Source: Phoronis australis (lineage: Eukaryota > Phoronida > Phoronidae). From it: DNA of 64,000 bases. A program made the translations under genes and the position numbers. Below the pieces are notes generated by a model that searched no databases, was not told the origin of the DNA, and was given only the letters and a program-made list of their open reading frames with translations. Where the stretch lies: positions 581,766-645,765 of the forward strand of contig NMRA01000034.1 in the NCBI GenBank assembly GCA_002633005.1. Reading direction: 5' to 3'. Position 1 is the first letter of the stretch. The number at the start of each line of letters is the position of its first letter. This document shows positions 1 through 11,018 of this stretch, one piece after another.

Positions 1-1250
1 TGAGTGTTGCTGTGTTGCAAAATCTCTTATCCTGGGCCGATTTGAAAAATTCAAAGTTGTACTCATATTTGTTTTCGCTCCTCTTTTCAAATATTACAGT
101 AAAAACTACGTAAAACTCTCTCCATAAAAAGTACAGTCTGCTAGCTAGATTGTAATCAGCTGATCATATCCGCATGAGCGAAGCCAATTATCCTCGCTCG
201 TGACTCGATGACTAGAGCAGCTTGGCAGCATCCCTTTGATCGTGAGCCGAGTGCGACTCAGCCAAGGTGGATAAATACAGTCTAGTTCAATTTTCCATAC
301 CCCACCGTTTACCTTAACCACTGGGGTTAGGACCAATCTTATTTAGTGGGAATGTTCATAGCATGTACAAAGACTTAATAGCCTCAACTGTTAATGACAG
401 ATTCAGTCTCATAGATGGCAGTGTCAAAAATGGCCTCCACTACAATGCATTTTTTCTGATGAATTGTAGTCAGTGCCAACACTGACACCCATCACTGAAC
501 TCAAACCCCCAAACAAAAGATGCCTATCACAAAAGTTCAGGTGCAGTGATAACCAGCCATTCAAGTCTCAACCTGTCACAAGCATTCAATGTTGCCAATT
601 GGAAAGTTATGTACAATCCACACTACCAGTTACCCTTAAACAAGTTGGCCCTGGATGCCGACATCACTAGGTTTAGTAGCAGTCTGGATACTATTTGTGC
701 TTGGGCAACTAACCCAATTTAATCGAGTAGGACAACTTTTTCTATGGCAACTTGCCCCAAGCGCATGTTGCATAGTGGACACAAACTTGCAGACAAGGTG
801 TAAGTAATTACCAGGTGCGTATTCTGTGGTCAGGTACATAAATACGGCTGTCTAATCCTTTTTTGCGCCATATTTGTCGTACAGTATAGGGTGCATAGTG
901 TGGACGCTGGTCTAAACTAGAGCAAGGTGTTCTAGGGTAACTTTTACTGTGGACATGAATTTAGATGTAGTCTCTAATGTTGAGAGCAGCTTTTGTTTAA
1001 CTTTTTGTGGTCTTGTTTTTACTGGTGTCTTGTACAAGAGCCAAACAAAATATCCATGGAGCATCAATACTTTCCTGTTTGCGAGTCAAAGGTAAGTGAA
1101 CTGTTTGCCTTTTGGGAGCTAAACTTCCATCGAGATGGGTGTTCACAAAAACACTGACACAATTGCAAAAACACGTCTAGACTAAATATCATTTGAAAGC
1201 GGGGCAAGCAATTGAACAACAGCATTCACAAGAAAAGTCTGCCTATTTAC
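1..1250. other. CCDC93 intron with diverged repeat
   Basis: No coding segment is visible. Around 370-610 lies a diverged copy of a dispersed repeat marked by a cAAACAAAAGA(T/A)G motif, also seen near 5090-5300 and 26960-27130. The remainder is unclassified AT-rich sequence. Confidence 0.5.
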
Positions 1251-1431
1251 TCTGACTGTATAGCTCCACGAATCTCCGCTGATACTGGCTTAGCTCAGCG
1301 CGGGAAGGCACTTCGTCAATCTTCCGTTGCAATGCTGATATCTCACGGTTCTTGCGGGCCAGAAGAAGGCGGATCTTGTGCAGCTTCTCCTTGTCCGACT
1401 GGTACTGCCTGTCAATCAACGCAGCTCTCTC
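1251..1431 (-). CDS. CCDC93: CCDC93 exon (conserved coiled-coil core)
   Basis: This is a 60-codon exon plus one base. It is entered after a pyrimidine-rich acceptor ending TTTCAG in phase 0 and leaves at A|GTAAAT in phase 1. The peptide contains [11 protein letters not shown], a basic NREI segment and [11 protein letters not shown] followed by [12 protein letters not shown]. These match the most conserved coiled-coil part of animal CCDC93 as I remember it. CCDC93 is a subunit of the CCC (COMMD-CCDC22-CCDC93) complex, which works with WASH and retriever in endosomal recycling. The phase-1 exit would give the isoleucine that follows this block in vertebrate CCDC93. The next exon is not in the window, so the C-terminal part lies to the left. 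This exon carries the identification of the gene. Confidence 0.93.
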
Positions 1432-2050
1432 CTGAAAACATCCAATAACAATCACAGAGGGCGACCAGGCATAATAAAAACTGGTCAACAAACCAGTGCT
1501 GTAGTAGTTTATTGTATAAATCCAATCATAACTATTACTAACAAATCATCAACCATTCCAACAGAAAGACCTGATACTTAAATACTGCTAGTCTGTTTCA
1601 GGGCCCTAGAAAGATTTGGGTATCATGCAGTGGATGCCTTTGGGTCACCACCAAATTAAGTGGTCTGGTCAGAGTATTTAGGAGTCTAGTCAAAGAATTT
1701 AAAGCTGTCACAAATCAGCCATCTGCCATCAAAGAAAGTAACTATTAACCTAATTTTGATAGGCGTCATTACCACTATGGATGACATTCATCAGGAACGA
1801 TTTTTAGGGCTTGAAAACAACTGAGAGTCAAGACCATCCTCAACACAAACGACCTGGCATTGAGCCTGTCCTCAAGCAATTTAAAAATGTCAGCTTTTCC
1901 CAAACCTACTAATCACCTCTAATTAGAGTAAGATAGAATTTGAAACCAGTTTTATCATGATAACTGACATTTATTTTTCATTGGATGGTCAACTGATAGC
2001 AGCAGTGTTTCCTGAGTCTCAACATAATGTGCCTTTAGTTTTTAGTATAC

Positions 2051-2125
2051 CTGGTCTTCAGTCATCTCGTCGCCTGACTCGGACTTTAACTTAGCAATAT
2101 CATCCTGTAAGCGGGCCATTTCTTC
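2051..2125 (-). CDS. CCDC93: CCDC93 exon (short coiled-coil segment)
   Basis: This exon is exactly 25 codons, phase 0 at both ends. The acceptor is TTCTTGCAG and the donor CAG|GTATAC. It begins EEMARLQDDIAKLK, continues with an acidic stretch and ends EDQ. It joins the preceding exon (ending AHCK) without a break, which reproduces the vertebrate order AHC-(R/K)-EEM-RLQ. The acidic tail sits where vertebrate CCDC93 has a variable linker before the [11 protein letters not shown] block. Heptad spacing fits a coiled coil. Confidence 0.9.
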
Positions 2126-3083
2126 CTGCAAGAAAATCCTCCCATTAGAAATTGAGCCCGTTTCACAGCACGTTGTAGACCTGTTTATAAGGATATCTGA
2201 TCTAAGGTCATATTGTATGGAGTAGAGCACTTACCACATTAGCAATGGCTTCACAGCTATAAAACACTGGCTAAAATAAATTGATGTATCATGGATTACA
2301 GTTTGGCTACTGAAATTGAACTCCTCATAAATATAAGGAACATTTTTACGCAGATAAGCGCTCAGTTGAGTGGTGGTGTACTCAAGTCAAGTCGCGCCAT
2401 TGTGCATCTCAGGCACGTAATAAGACATATCAACAAACATGAAACAATACCTACACTATCATTTGGGGTTTTGTTACCTCAGCGAGCTTAAGCCAGACTG
2501 TGACTAACCCGTTATAATTGATTCGCAAATTAATGCTCGTGGCTTAGCCATGATACTGAAGAAAACTTATTCACTAATTTCTCTTATAATGCATTCTTGA
2601 TTTTAAAATTTCTAAGATGGCTATTACTTGTCAATTTTAAAAACAGTCATGTTTGCGATTTGCCTTAAGTTTATTGTTTGTTTTTTTACTTTGAAACTCG
2701 TATCCTAAACAGGCGTGTTGGTTTACGAAGCAACGCAATTATCTTATCCAGAAAGTTTGGCCAAGCCCATGAATAGCGACTGGCTCACTCCAATCTGTGA
2801 TGGCGCCATCAAGCCTTTGAAGTGTCAAGGACTTCGCTGGATACTCTGGGGTAAACAATGTAAGATTTCTCTTCCACTTGTGTGCAAATCCTGTTAGTGT
2901 AAGATTTGCCTAATGAAGGAACAGCAGTTCCAAAGCAAGTTATTTCTCTTTCCTCGTTTTTTTTTTGTAGTTAACCGATTTTTGCTGTTCAAACAATAAC
3001 AAGAGCAACGCAGAGCGCTGAAATGCGCCCACGAATGCATTGCAAATGGTGTGCTTTTAGGGTTATTTGTATCATAAAAAATG

Positions 3084-4550
3084 GAAACTAGATGGCACAC
3101 AAACACACAATTCATCCAAAAACAGGAACATGCCATATTTTATAAAAATCTGTCAAGGAACTTCAGAGAAACAAAGGAAAACAGAGAAAATGAAATTGCC
3201 ACTAATGGGCACAGTGCCCGTTGGATCCGCCTGAAAGTGGTCGTCGTCTGTTGTTATCTTCATATAAATACACTTACTAAATTTAGTAAAGATCCTACAG
3301 TTGGTTTAAGAGATACAACTATGGGCGCAAAATAAAACTACCACTAGGATGCGCCACAGTAATCAGTCACCATCATCAAAGGTCGTCTTCACACTGAGAA
3401 CATATATGCCAATTTTCAAATGATTTGGTTGTTACAGGGATGGACACCAAAAACAAGATTTGAAAACAGCAAAAGTGGCCACTTATAAGGTGATGCAAAA
3501 TACCTCGATTCCATCCAAAAACAGGCAGATAGCATCATCACACCAATAGATGCCTATATTTAAAATTTTATGAAAATCTGTTGAGGACCTTTGAAGGTAC
3601 TGAGTTAAACATAAAAAACTAAAATTGACACCAGGGGGCACAGCAGTAGTCAGATCTGTCTGAAAGTCGTCGTCATCCGTAGTCAACATCACATAAATAC
3701 ACTTATTAAATTAAGTAAAGATCCTGCGAACGGTTTAGGAGATACAGCCATAGGCGCAAAAAAAACAGAACTGCCACTAGGAGGAACCACAGTAGTCGAA
3801 ATCGTCAGAAAATCATCGTCAACTGTCCTCTTTATAGTAAGCACATACATGCCAATTTTCACAATCACCCTTTGAGTGGTGGTTGATAGAGGGGCGGACG
3901 CAAAAAACAGACTCGAAAACAGTAAAAATGGCCACTAGGTGGCGCAAACTACGTCAATCCATCCGAAAACGGGAGGATAGCGTCACCTCACTAATAGGTG
4001 CCTACATATAAAATTTCATGAAAATCCGTTTAGGACTTTTGAAGATACAAAGGTAAACGTAAAAAGAATAAAATTGCCACTAGGGGGCACACCGGCAATC
4101 AGATCTGTCCAAAAGTCTTCATCATCTGTTGATAACACCATATAAATATACTTATTAAATTTTGTAAAGATCCTGCGAACGGTTTAGGAGATACAGCCAT
4201 AGGCGCAAAAAAACAAAACTGCCACTAGGAGGCATCACAGTATTCGAAATCGGCAGAAAATCGTCATCAACCGTCTTCTTTATAGTAAGCACATACATGC
4301 CAATTTTCACAATCATCCTTTGAGCGGTTTGGTTGATAGAGGGGTGGACGCAAAAAAACAACAAAAAAAACTCGAAAATGGTAAAAATGGCCACTAGGTG
4401 GCGCAAATTACGTCGAATCCATCTGAAAACGGGAAGATAGCATCATCTCACTAATAGGTGCCTAAATACCAAATTTCATGAAAATCGTACAGGACTTTTG
4501 AAGATACAAAGGTAAGCGTAAAAAAATAAAACTACCACTAGGGGGCACAC
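3084..4550 (+). repeat. higher-order tandem array with CTCF-core-like motifs
   Basis: A motif of the form gCCACTAGGnGGCrc recurs at about 3198, 3340, 3478, 3630, 3773, 3931, 4076, 4221, 4390 and 4534, with a degenerate copy near 3086. Spacing is 138-169 bp. Every third unit is most alike: 3630, 4076 and 4534 share GGGGGCACA, while 3931 and 4390 share GGTGGCGCAAA. The true period is therefore a trimer of about 450 bp. The best copies, such as TGGCCACTAGGTGGCGC at 3929, resemble the bilaterian CTCF core. All copies have the same orientation. Confidence 0.8.
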
Positions 4551-4704
4551 CGGTAGTCGGATCTCTCCGAAAGTTCGCTAATGCCGTCCCATTCATGTAT
4601 GGAACATAATGCCAAGTCAAAGGCTTTTGGAGATAGAGCAACGGACGCTGGACGCCGGACGGACGTCGCCCGGACGGATGGACGGAGATGACGGCATAAT
4701 GTGT

Positions 4705-4722
4705 CCACATATAAATATGTGG
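4705..4722. repeat. 18-bp perfect palindrome
   Basis: CCACATATAAATATGTGG is a perfect palindrome just before the GGGCGCATAAAAAC segment that closes the tandem array. The equivalent place at 33755-33780 keeps the potential to pair GCGCC with GGGCGC around a different loop. Confidence 0.7.
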
Positions 4723-5059
4723 GCGCATAAAAACGAGATGTGCATGCGCCATTGCCAATATTTCCGCCATCTTTGACCGGAAGTTAACGATATACGGCTC
4801 AGTTGTAGTACTTGTGTGCTATGATAATTGTACCAATTTTCAGTCCTGCACGTCGGAAAATGCGGCCTCTATGAGCATTTGAATCTGAAACTGGAAACAA
4901 AATGGCCGACATGTCTGCCATTTTGAATCCGATCATGACCAAAAACAATAGGCTTCCAGGACTTCCCGATCTACACGTCGTGTGTGAATTTCATGCAAAA
5001 TGGACGAAAATTGCGACCTGTAGAGGGCGAACAAAAAAAACTTGATGGCAAAGCAACAT

Positions 5060-5084
5060 ACTTGGCGATAGAATTACGCCAAGT
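5060..5084. repeat. terminal hairpin of composite repeat
   Basis: ACTTGGCG and CGCCAAGT form 8-bp perfect arms around a 9-base loop. The related 26-bp palindrome at 27608-27633 flanks the inverted copy of the same repeat, so the hairpin is part of the repeat end. Confidence 0.7.
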
Positions 5085-5095
5085 AAAGATCCATT

Positions 5096-6145
5096 TCCAA
5101 TGATGGATTTAGCTTTTATAGTCCACAGTGTTTTAAAATGGTCAGGAAAATATGTTGCCACCTACAGACAGCAGTTATCTCTGTTCCCAAATTCCCAAAC
5201 AAAAGAAGCCAGCCATAAAAGTCCAGGGGCTGGCTCAGGGTAAATGGCTATTGTAATCCTCAACTATATCAAGTACTCATAGTTGCCAGTTGGAAAATGA
5301 GATGTAGCACCTAATGGCATTTTTTGTCATAAAAAAATAAATGCTTTCTGGTTTATATGTTCTATACAATAGCTGCCATCAGACAATGTCTTGACACACT
5401 GTAGGCACTCCAAACAATGTTAGCAGTGTTTAAAAATGAAAAATGGTCGTTTCAGTGTCACTGGTGAAATTTACAGTACTGTTCATGTGTAGGTCTGCAC
5501 CTGTCCGTGAAACGGTCATTTATAGACCAGTCAATTTTAATGAATATCACGTGATCAGGAATGGCAGACATGTCAATAAATGGATCATAAAGATTTGGGC
5601 GTGTCACTATATTTGACAATAGGGTCGTCCCGGATTACATGGCGACACTTGAATCTCGCAGTATTTACCCACAATGTCGCAAACATCCGTCAGGCACATT
5701 TGCTGCCTTTTTTCGTGCCACTCGAGTTTCACTTGTTAATTGTTGCTGACTGATTTTTCTAGGTTGCATTACTCTATTCGTTCCTCCAATGCCAACGAGG
5801 TATTACTGCTGTACTGTGGGCTACAACTCCGACGTGAAAATTTTGATAAACTGGCCAAATATCTGTGGATGCGTGATCCAAAATTTGTGGCCTTCACGAC
5901 ATCAATGAGAGACACAAAAATGTGCCTGATTTCCAAAACTAGCTCAGGCACTTTCTTATCTCAAGGACAAAGGAGAGTTCTATCACCGTGTATTCCCGGT
6001 CGGCCCTATTGTTGACTCAAGTTGTCAAGAAAGTAAACTGTTAGATGTGGTACTTTGCAAGTCACATTCCACTGATGAAGTCACTTGATGGGTTTCAAAC
6101 GACCAAGACTAGACTTCATAGATCCACTCCTGGATTGTCACTCAC
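5096..6145. other. CCDC93 intron, dispersed repeat then unclassified
   Basis: The first 200 bases (GATGGATTTAG, then CAAACAAAAGAAGCCAG) are a copy of the dispersed repeat also at 370-610 and 26960-27130. Beyond that the sequence is AT-rich. An open frame at 5740-6015 shows no recognisable motif and I do not call it a gene. Confidence 0.5.
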
Positions 6146-6227
6146 CTTGCAGTGGGCTCTGAACTCCTGCTCCTGCTTCTTAAGGTTTTCATTCATGGCC
6201 ACCAGGGAGCGCAACGTGTCCAGGACA
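6146..6227 (-). CDS. CCDC93: CCDC93 exon with LVAMNENL motif
   Basis: The exon is one base plus 27 codons. The acceptor is TTATTAAAG and the donor AAG|GTGAGT. The first T joins the GG at the end of the upstream exon to make a glycine codon, after which the peptide reads [18 protein letters not shown] and on to [16 protein letters not shown] and the QEQEF(K/R)AHC stretch are signature CCDC93 sequence. The surrounding introns (about 4.0 and 4.7 kb) contain only repeats. Confidence 0.93.
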
Positions 6228-6552
6228 CTTTAATAAGGAACAGCCATTACAACACATTCAAGCAAATTAAGCTGATGAATCTCGTCAAAACGTAACGTTG
6301 GGTTTTGATTAACCAATAATTGTTCCTTAATCAGACTGAAGGGGATTTCTGGGCCACTGAACCTTACACGCAGCGAATTTTGGTGGCATAAAATTTACAT
6401 ATGACAAAAAAATTACAAATGTACAATTATTTTGCTCAAAAAGAATGGTCTAGATTCACAGTAATTTTCTTACATATTTCACAGGACGATTACATTTCTA
6501 CAACTCAAAATCAATATCAACAATTACATAATAAAATTTTTCACAAGTCTAT

Positions 6553-6760
6553 TTTGTTGAGAAATTTGCCAAAAATAAAATTTCAGAGAGTAATCTGTCA
6601 CCGAGTGCGCGGACAGTCTGTGGATTGTGCAATACAAACCATGGCAACAACTGATCAAAATCATCACATTGTCTAATTTGTTAAGAAATTTAACAAAAAA
6701 TAGAATTCCAACCATATGTCATCTGTGCTGACAGTCTGTGGCTTATGCAAAATACATTGG
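6553..6760 (+). repeat. diverged tandem duplication, about 120-130 bp unit
   Basis: Both units contain an AAGAAATTT(A/G)(A/C)CAAAAA-like start, a GACAGTCTGTGG core (near 6612 and 6729) and a TGCAATA/TGCAAAATA end. The second copy is truncated. A related AGAAATTTGACAAAA stretch occurs near 61110. Confidence 0.5.
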
Positions 6761-7439
6761 GAATAATACCATTGCCAGCAAGATTTGAAACGTTTTATAT
6801 AGCCTCATGTAATTCTCAAACAAAATGCTCGTCACCAGACCGGCATTACTTTTGAGGGACAGCCATAGTTGACCAATCTACAATATTGCAAGGATCATTT
6901 TAGAAAAATGTGGGTATGGGTTAATTGACCCACACAGCTTCAAGTCTATGGGTCAGTTTGCATTACCTGTGGTCCAGTTTGGGAGACTATGGGCTTCCAA
7001 TTATAACGGGTTCGTCGGCCCGAATTAAGCAATCGCAGTGTCTCAATGAAAATATTTTTTGGCCAACACCGGGCGCACTCCTAAAATTATTCCTGTATTG
7101 ATGGCACCAAGATGGCAGTCTTTGGTTTGACTTGGATAAAAATATTCCACGATTATTATAGATGAACAAATGGTATCAGTAAATTAAATCTCACCAATCT
7201 TAAAGAAAAATTAAGGAAAAAATGTCATTTTTCATTTAGCACAGGGTTTATCATTGTTATTAGTCTGCGTGTGTAAGCGCAGAGTACTGTTGTTCCTGGG
7301 TTTTCTTCAATTTTATTCTTCTTATTCTTCATCCGACCAACTTTGAGGCTTAATAACTCCAAATTGGGTGCAGGTACGGTCTTTAAATTAAGCATATGAC
7401 TTTTGACAGTATATAAATTTTGATCGGTTGTATAATCAT

Positions 7440-8310
7440 ATTCCATATTGCACCGGAAGAGGTCGTTTGATGCAAAGGTCATATAATTTTCAAAATGCTA
7501 CTCCTCCTTCAGTTTTAAAGCTATCTTTTTCAAATTCGGTGTACAGGTACAAGTAAACATTACAATTTAAAAAATTACTTTGCAAACTATAATTTTGCGC
7601 TAGACACTTCAAATTGACAGGTTTGATTGCCACAGGTAAATCAAATTGGAATCCAAAGTTTCAGGTCATTTAGTGCAAACATCGGGTCATTAGGTGCATT
7701 TTTCTTCTGAAAATTTGACCTTTTCAATCAGCAAGTTTTCTGATGTGTCAACCATTAGACAACTGTGATTCTCAGCGTTAAACACATTTTCCATGGGCTT
7801 TGCAATAATTCTCCTAAAGATGCTTAAAATGCACCGGATAAGGTCAATTAGTGCAAAGGTCATGTAACGTGCAAAATGTTATATCTCTTATGTTTTTCAA
7901 GGAATTCTTTTCAATTTCAGTACACTGGTGTAAGTCAATATGCCAATTGAATACCCTACTTGACTTCGCAATAGGCCTAACCAATCAGAAAAAGAGGTCA
8001 AAGGTCATTGAGTGCAAACTAAAATTTTGAGCTAGAGACTTCAGAATTACGTATCTGTTTACTAAGTGCGATTGAGTTTGAATTCTAAATTTTCAGGTCA
8101 TTTGGTGCACCCATGGGGTCATTAGGTGCATTTTTCTTCTGAAAGTTTGACCACTTCATTCATCTTGTATTCTGAAGTGCTTAAAGTAAAACATCCGTGA
8201 TTATTAGCATTAACCACACTTTTAATTGAGTTAACAATTACTCCCTCATCGGGGCTCATAATGCACCGGAAGAGCTCAATTAGTGGAAAGGTCATCAAAA
8301 ATTAATAAGT
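7440..8310 (+). repeat. tandem repeat, about 380-430 bp unit, three partial copies
   Basis: The anchor GCACCGGA(A/T)(A/G)AG occurs at about 7450, 7831 and 8263, each followed by an AGTGCAAAGGTCAT-like segment. A second anchor, GGGTCATTAGGTGCATTTTT, occurs near 7685 and 8115. Units are diverged but colinear. The array lies inside a CCDC93 intron. No coding frame is conserved between units. Confidence 0.75.
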
Positions 8311-9179
8311 AATTTTTCCTACAATTTTAAAGAATTCCTTTTCATATTGGTAAACGGGTTGCTGTCAGTAACTTCCCATAACAATTCCAGTAATACGCAC
8401 GCGCAGAGTCCGTTATTGTCATGCCGTGACAATAATCTTTCTAGTTTTTTAATACTGTTATAGTGCAAAACTTGAAAACGGTAAAGCAATAACTTGGTAC
8501 AACATATGATTTATGAACAACTGAGAAAATGGCATTTCAGTAGTCTGCGATGTTGTGTCATCAATTGATGAGATTTTACAGTATCTGTCAACGAATTAAG
8601 ACACATTCAATACTCTATCAAGTACTTTTAACTTACTAGGTTAATTGAGAGCCGTATTATTATGAGGCCATTTCCCATACAGTTGTCTTCTCTACTATCG
8701 AAGCTTTGACGTTAACTGTGGTTAACCCCAAAGTTAATCGTTAGTGTTCTTATCAGCTTCGGAGTTTAAATCCAGTGAAGTTATTGCAAGATGGCACTAA
8801 TATCACCTTTGGTCATATGCTTAGCGGTTTTTGTCAACGCTAGCCATCAAAAATGGCAAGGATCTCTCCCTCTCCCCTAATGGAAACAAGAATGTCAACT
8901 TCACAGGCAGCCAACGGTTGGGACAATGACGATGTACTACAAAATGACACATGAAAAATTGACTCTTGAGCAAGCTAAAAACTGATTCGAACAAAGGTGG
9001 TAGGTATGGCATAGCAGGAACTCGTTTTGCATTACACTTTGTGTTCAGTGATTTGTTATTATAAAGAATCCAGCAAATACATGGATAAATTGAAACAGAA
9101 TGCTTATCCTACTAAAATAATAACAATCAGTAACCGGTTACCGCCCACTGTTGCCAAACACAGGCAGTGACCCCTGCTG

Positions 9180-9460
9180 ATATTACTCCAACGGCATCAC
9201 AGATAAATTTTCCCATTGTAGCGAAGCATCGAAACTTCCCTATTAAATCCACCTCTTTACTTCAGAGCTAACTCGCACTGTTAACTTTGATTCAAGACTG
9301 AAGTTAAGTGTTAACATTGACCGAAGCTTCCGCAACACCAAAGGCCCTTTCTTTTTCCCATGTGAGTGGTGCGTTAATGTAAGCTGCAAAGTTAACTGAA
9401 CCATTCATACTAGCTTTGGTAGTTAAAACCATCGAAGTAAGTGGTAGGTGGCGCTGTTGT
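9180..9460 (+). repeat. dispersed repeat with GTTAACTTyGATyCA motif, copy 1
   Basis: It contains TTAAATCC, then GTTAACTTTGATTCAAGACTG, then a GAAGCTTCC segment, ending near GGTGGCGCTGTTGTCATC. The same order is found at 9720-9880, at 52470-52640 and reversed at 27140-27310. The copies are clearly related but diverged. Confidence 0.65.
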
Positions 9461-9719
9461 CATCAAGTTATTGTAAGGCAGCGATGATGCATGAGTTGAC
9501 ATTCGAGGTAGATTGAGAAATGGTGGGATTTTCCTATGCACGCACTAAAATTTCTTTAATGTGACAATTTGAGATCATTTACGTGTGATAATAGAAATAA
9601 AACGTATTTCTAATTCAACTGATGATTATTTGAGTAAAATGTTAGCAAATATTAGCGACGACACAGCCCCTTAACTGTTAACGATAACAGTGGCCCTGGC
9701 GATAACTTCAATGAGACCG

Positions 9720-9880
9720 GAGATGACCATTCATACCGCACTTCAGCGTCGATGTTCCGCTGTTAAATCCCCGTTTACTGCAATGTTAACTGGTGCCATT
9801 AATTTCGATCCAGGATCAACCACAACTCCCCAAAACGTCGACATGTCGACGTTAGTACATAAGGGCTTTTGATGAAATCG
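9720..9880 (+). repeat. dispersed repeat with GTTAACTTyGATyCA motif, copy 2
   Basis: It has the block order of the copy at 9180-9460: CTGTTAAATCC, a first-exon-like TTTACTGCAATGTTAAC, ATTTCGATCCAGGATC and CCCCAAAACGTCGAC. The closest relative is the reversed copy at 27140-27310, which shares the CCAAAAC and CCAGGA sections. Confidence 0.65.
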
Positions 9881-10944
9881 AAGCTCAAGAGTCAGTAAAG
9901 TGCAAAATAGTAACATTGAGATGTAATTATCGCAAAGCAATGCTTTTGAAAAAGTTATCCAATGGGTAAGATTTAAAAAACAATTAAAATAACAATTAAT
10001 GAGGGTTTGTGCCATACAGTTCAGTCAAGCTTACTCAACATTAGTAATACATCAGAACATGGCATGTATGGTGTCTTTCAATTACTTCGCAACAGATCTG
10101 TCATATTAAAAACAATCAAAAAACTCTCTCAGCATTCTATAAAGTTGCTCAATCCATGTTTTTTTAACATTTTTGATTGGTTGTTATTTGTTTCGAGCTG
10201 AAACAATATTTTACAAGCTCTGAAAAACTTTTTTAAAAATTTCCGCACACTAAGGCATTGAGGACACTGGAGTTTGAGTCAATGTGCCAAACTTTTCTTG
10301 GGATACCAAATAATTTTTTCCGCGATTATTGTCAAAGAATGCACTTTGGGAATGTTTTGTACCTGGATCAAAAGTCATGGTTTGTTTCGAGGCATCACAT
10401 TCAAAAATTGCAGTTACATGTGATTTTAAAAATAAAATCACCAATTAAAATCGTTTTATTTGTCAAACGTAGGTTCAGCAACTGAGGCTTCTATCGACAA
10501 TAGAAACCATACATCCAAGTGTTATATTCCCCTTAAATATATTTTGCTTAGAAATTTTTTTGCCAATAGTTGACGGACTGTAATCGACACAACATAGGGG
10601 AAGAATTAACACTGTGGCATGAAAACGACTCGTTGCAAGAATGTGGAATTGTCGGACCAATCAGAGAACTGGTACACTCGGATAAATACAAATTTAGAAA
10701 CGCACAGACTTTAGTGTTATTCTTAATCCACTTACTCCACAATATGGCAGGGAAGTAAAATCTAATTATTGTTGAATTTTGTAACAAGGAATAAAAATAA
10801 AGAACATTTTAAAGCACTAAAAGCCTGATTTGTATGGAAATGACGTAAAACAACATTATGCAAAGTCTCCATCATTAGCACCAAAAGCCTATGCAGAATG
10901 GGTAATATTTATATGCGAAAAAGAAGAACTACGCTATCACCTAC

Positions 10945-11018
10945 CCAGAGCTTTCCTGGTTCTCTAAAACACTTAGCTTGTCCATTTCTTGATCAATGCG
11001 TTCGCTGTAAGCCTGCAC
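10945..11018 (-). CDS. CCDC93: CCDC93 exon upstream of the LVAMNENL block
   Basis: The exon is 24 codons plus two bases. The acceptor is TTTTTTAG and the donor GG|GTAGGT. The peptide starts VQAYSERIDQEMDKLSVLEN; vertebrate CCDC93 has a related YSEKLDKE segment at this point. The phase-2 exit matches the one-base start of the next exon. It is the most upstream exon that I consider secure. Confidence 0.82.

Larger units (their letters stand above)
2930..5095 (+). repeat. composite repeat, copy 1 (tandem array, promoter-like module, end hairpin)
   Basis: The left end shares sequence with 32460-32640 (an AACAGCAAAGCGCTGAAATG-like start) and, more weakly, 26880-26950. The middle is the higher-order tandem array described separately. 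It is followed by a segment ending GTGGGCGCATAAAAAC, also found at 33775 onward. From about 4740 to 5090 it is homologous, in opposite orientation, to 27600-28000. The right end is a hairpin, ACTTGGCG to CGCCAAGT. There is no protein coding capacity. A non-autonomous mobile element, perhaps rolling-circle, is one reading. Confidence 0.65.

Noticed and set aside
1056-1091. Plus-strand MEHQYFPVCESK followed by AAG|GTAAGT
   Set aside because: A good donor, but only 12 codons, and it lies opposite a minus-strand gene. Too little to call a first exon.
2238-2259. Minus-strand 22-base segment with a GTAAGT donor between two CCDC93 exons
   Set aside because: The flanking CCDC93 exons already join in phase 0 exactly as in vertebrates, leaving no place for it.
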